From Sinohyriopsis cumingii (Eukaryota > Mollusca > Bivalvia > Unionida > Unionidae): 64,000 nt of DNA. The notes under the pieces were generated by a model. That model was not told the origin of the DNA. It saw nothing but the letters and a program-made list of their open reading frames with translations, and ran no database searches. The stretch lies in NCBI GenBank assembly GCA_028554795.2, contig CM068824.1, positions 163,674,130-163,738,129 of the forward strand, written 5' to 3'. Made by a program: the position numbers and the translations under genes. This document shows, piece by piece, positions 62,886 to 64,000 of the stretch. Each line of letters begins with the position of its first letter. Positions within the stretch are counted from its first letter, which is position 1.

Positions 62886-64000
62886 AGCTGATAAACTTGA
62901 AATTCTTCATCTGCATACATTTATTCACCAAGAACATGTTAAAGTTCAAGAAATTTTATTTTTATTTTGAGGAATCATAATTAGTTTCTGAATCAAGCAG
63001 AGCTGCCATAAGCAGACTGATTTTGGGGGCCAAAAATGGGTAGAAAGCAGGAAAATGTGACATACACACAGCATGTTTCTTTTTGCTAACATGCCAAATA
63101 AACCGCCTTTATACAATGGATTAGTGGTGTTCCCTAATATAACAGTTTAACTATTTTTCTCCTATCCCCCACCCTCTACTGAATTTTTCCCCCAGAGGAA
63201 GACTCACTATAGATAAGCTTAGTTCAGTTCATTAAAAAAGGATTGGCATGATGGAGCTTGACTTACTGCTGCTTTTTATTTAGATTATTATATTTGATTT
63301 TTTTCTTTCAATTTGATAATTGAGCATCAAGACTGTCTGGATTACTGAGAGCTTAAATTAAATTATGGGGATTTTGTATTTTAAACAGACACATTTGAAA
63401 AAAGCCAATGACACTTGTCATCCACTCGAGAAAATTAGATTACAACCTTTTCACATTTTATGTGGGAATACATTGTTTTAAACAGCCATACACTTGAAGG
63501 CTATTTGCTGCTTTCACTTGAGTGTAATTGTCAAAGAAATACAAAGTATGACTGAAATGTACATCAGGGTTAGATGTCAGTTATTGAGATGCTTTCATTA
63601 GGCCTAATGTTATGATGTATGGCTTTCTTCATGGTAGCCCAGACCCCTATTGGCCATGTGCTTCTAATTATTGATGGGTGGAAGGAATCATCAGGTTGTG
63701 TAATGTACACCTCCCATGTCAGTCTAAATGGAATTTAGGTGAAAATACACAGGGAAAATAAGACAAATACCAGATACATTCCAGTAATGTTAAGATACAT
63801 TTGAATTTATCTTGGACAGTTTTGTTTTCAGTTTTGCTGGTTAATGCATTATCTAATGTCAGTCATTGAATTGAAAACAAAGGGAAGAAAGTAATTGTGT
63901 TTAGAAAATGTTCTTTGTTTTCATCATGGTAAAAAATAAAATATAAAAGTATGTCATTTAGAATAATTTTTAGCTCACCTAGCCATACGGTCTAGTTAGC
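62886..64000. other. intron, no feature seen; possible element start at the edge
   Basis: Ordinary AT-rich DNA. The final 30 bases, tttagctcacctagccatac onwards, resemble the tttagctcacctg opening of dispersed repeats common in mollusc genomes (from general knowledge). Too short to assign. Confidence 0.35.

Overview
This is eukaryotic, AT-rich, almost entirely intronic DNA. It looks like an invertebrate, most likely mollusc and perhaps bivalve, genome (inference from the SINE types, the minisatellite load and short dispersed repeats; nothing in the window fixes the species). Only three stretches read as real protein-coding sequence. They lie in order on the + strand at 29212-29412, 39098-39191 and 47417-47614, join in frame, and encode the first part of a kinesin motor domain of the KIF26 (kinesin-11) type. 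They cover the first beta strand, the FAFDGVF motif, the P-loop and the [13 protein letters not shown] stretch. The window is therefore the inside of one large gene. More than 29 kb of upstream intron or flank, introns of 9,685 and 8,225 bp, and more than 16 kb of downstream intron are visible. No promoter, first exon, last exon or second gene can be supported.

The rest is dominated by minisatellites. I count about 40 separate tandem arrays with units of roughly 21-66 bp, plus a dispersed unit of about 170 bp. By a rough hand sum they fill about a third of the window. The largest are the 28-bp array at 34305-36435, the 24-bp array at 22228-24135, the 41-bp array at 48405-50085, the 33-bp array at 44578-46145 and the 28-bp array at 4706-6018. 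Many units have lengths divisible by three and contain no stop, so long open frames appear on both strands. These are repeat artefacts, not genes. Several arrays have higher-order structure (93 bp, 151 bp, 454 bp).

Mobile elements: a tRNA-derived SINE family A (about 320 bp, six copies), a second tRNA-derived SINE family B (about 255 bp, three copies), two V-SINE-like fragments, a decayed L2/CR1-type LINE 3' end (28530-29010, minus strand), a broken Ty3/gypsy RNase H fragment (38087-38356), a piggyBac-like non-autonomous element nested inside a SINE B, a probable 2.78-kb hAT-like element (17534-20317) that splits a 47-bp array, and a 123-bp hairpin with perfect 27-bp arms (21713-21835). Many insertions sit inside minisatellites and carry target-site duplications readable from the sequence.

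The observations most worth following are: the intron splitting the kinesin P-loop, which appears to use a GC-AG donor; the repeated pattern of transposons landing in tandem arrays; the nested array/SINE/piggyBac stack at 41.4-42.6 kb; the hAT-split array; and a conserved segment of about 70 bp shared between 32.97 and 42.63 kb that I cannot assign. I found no convincing evidence of a wholly new gene system.
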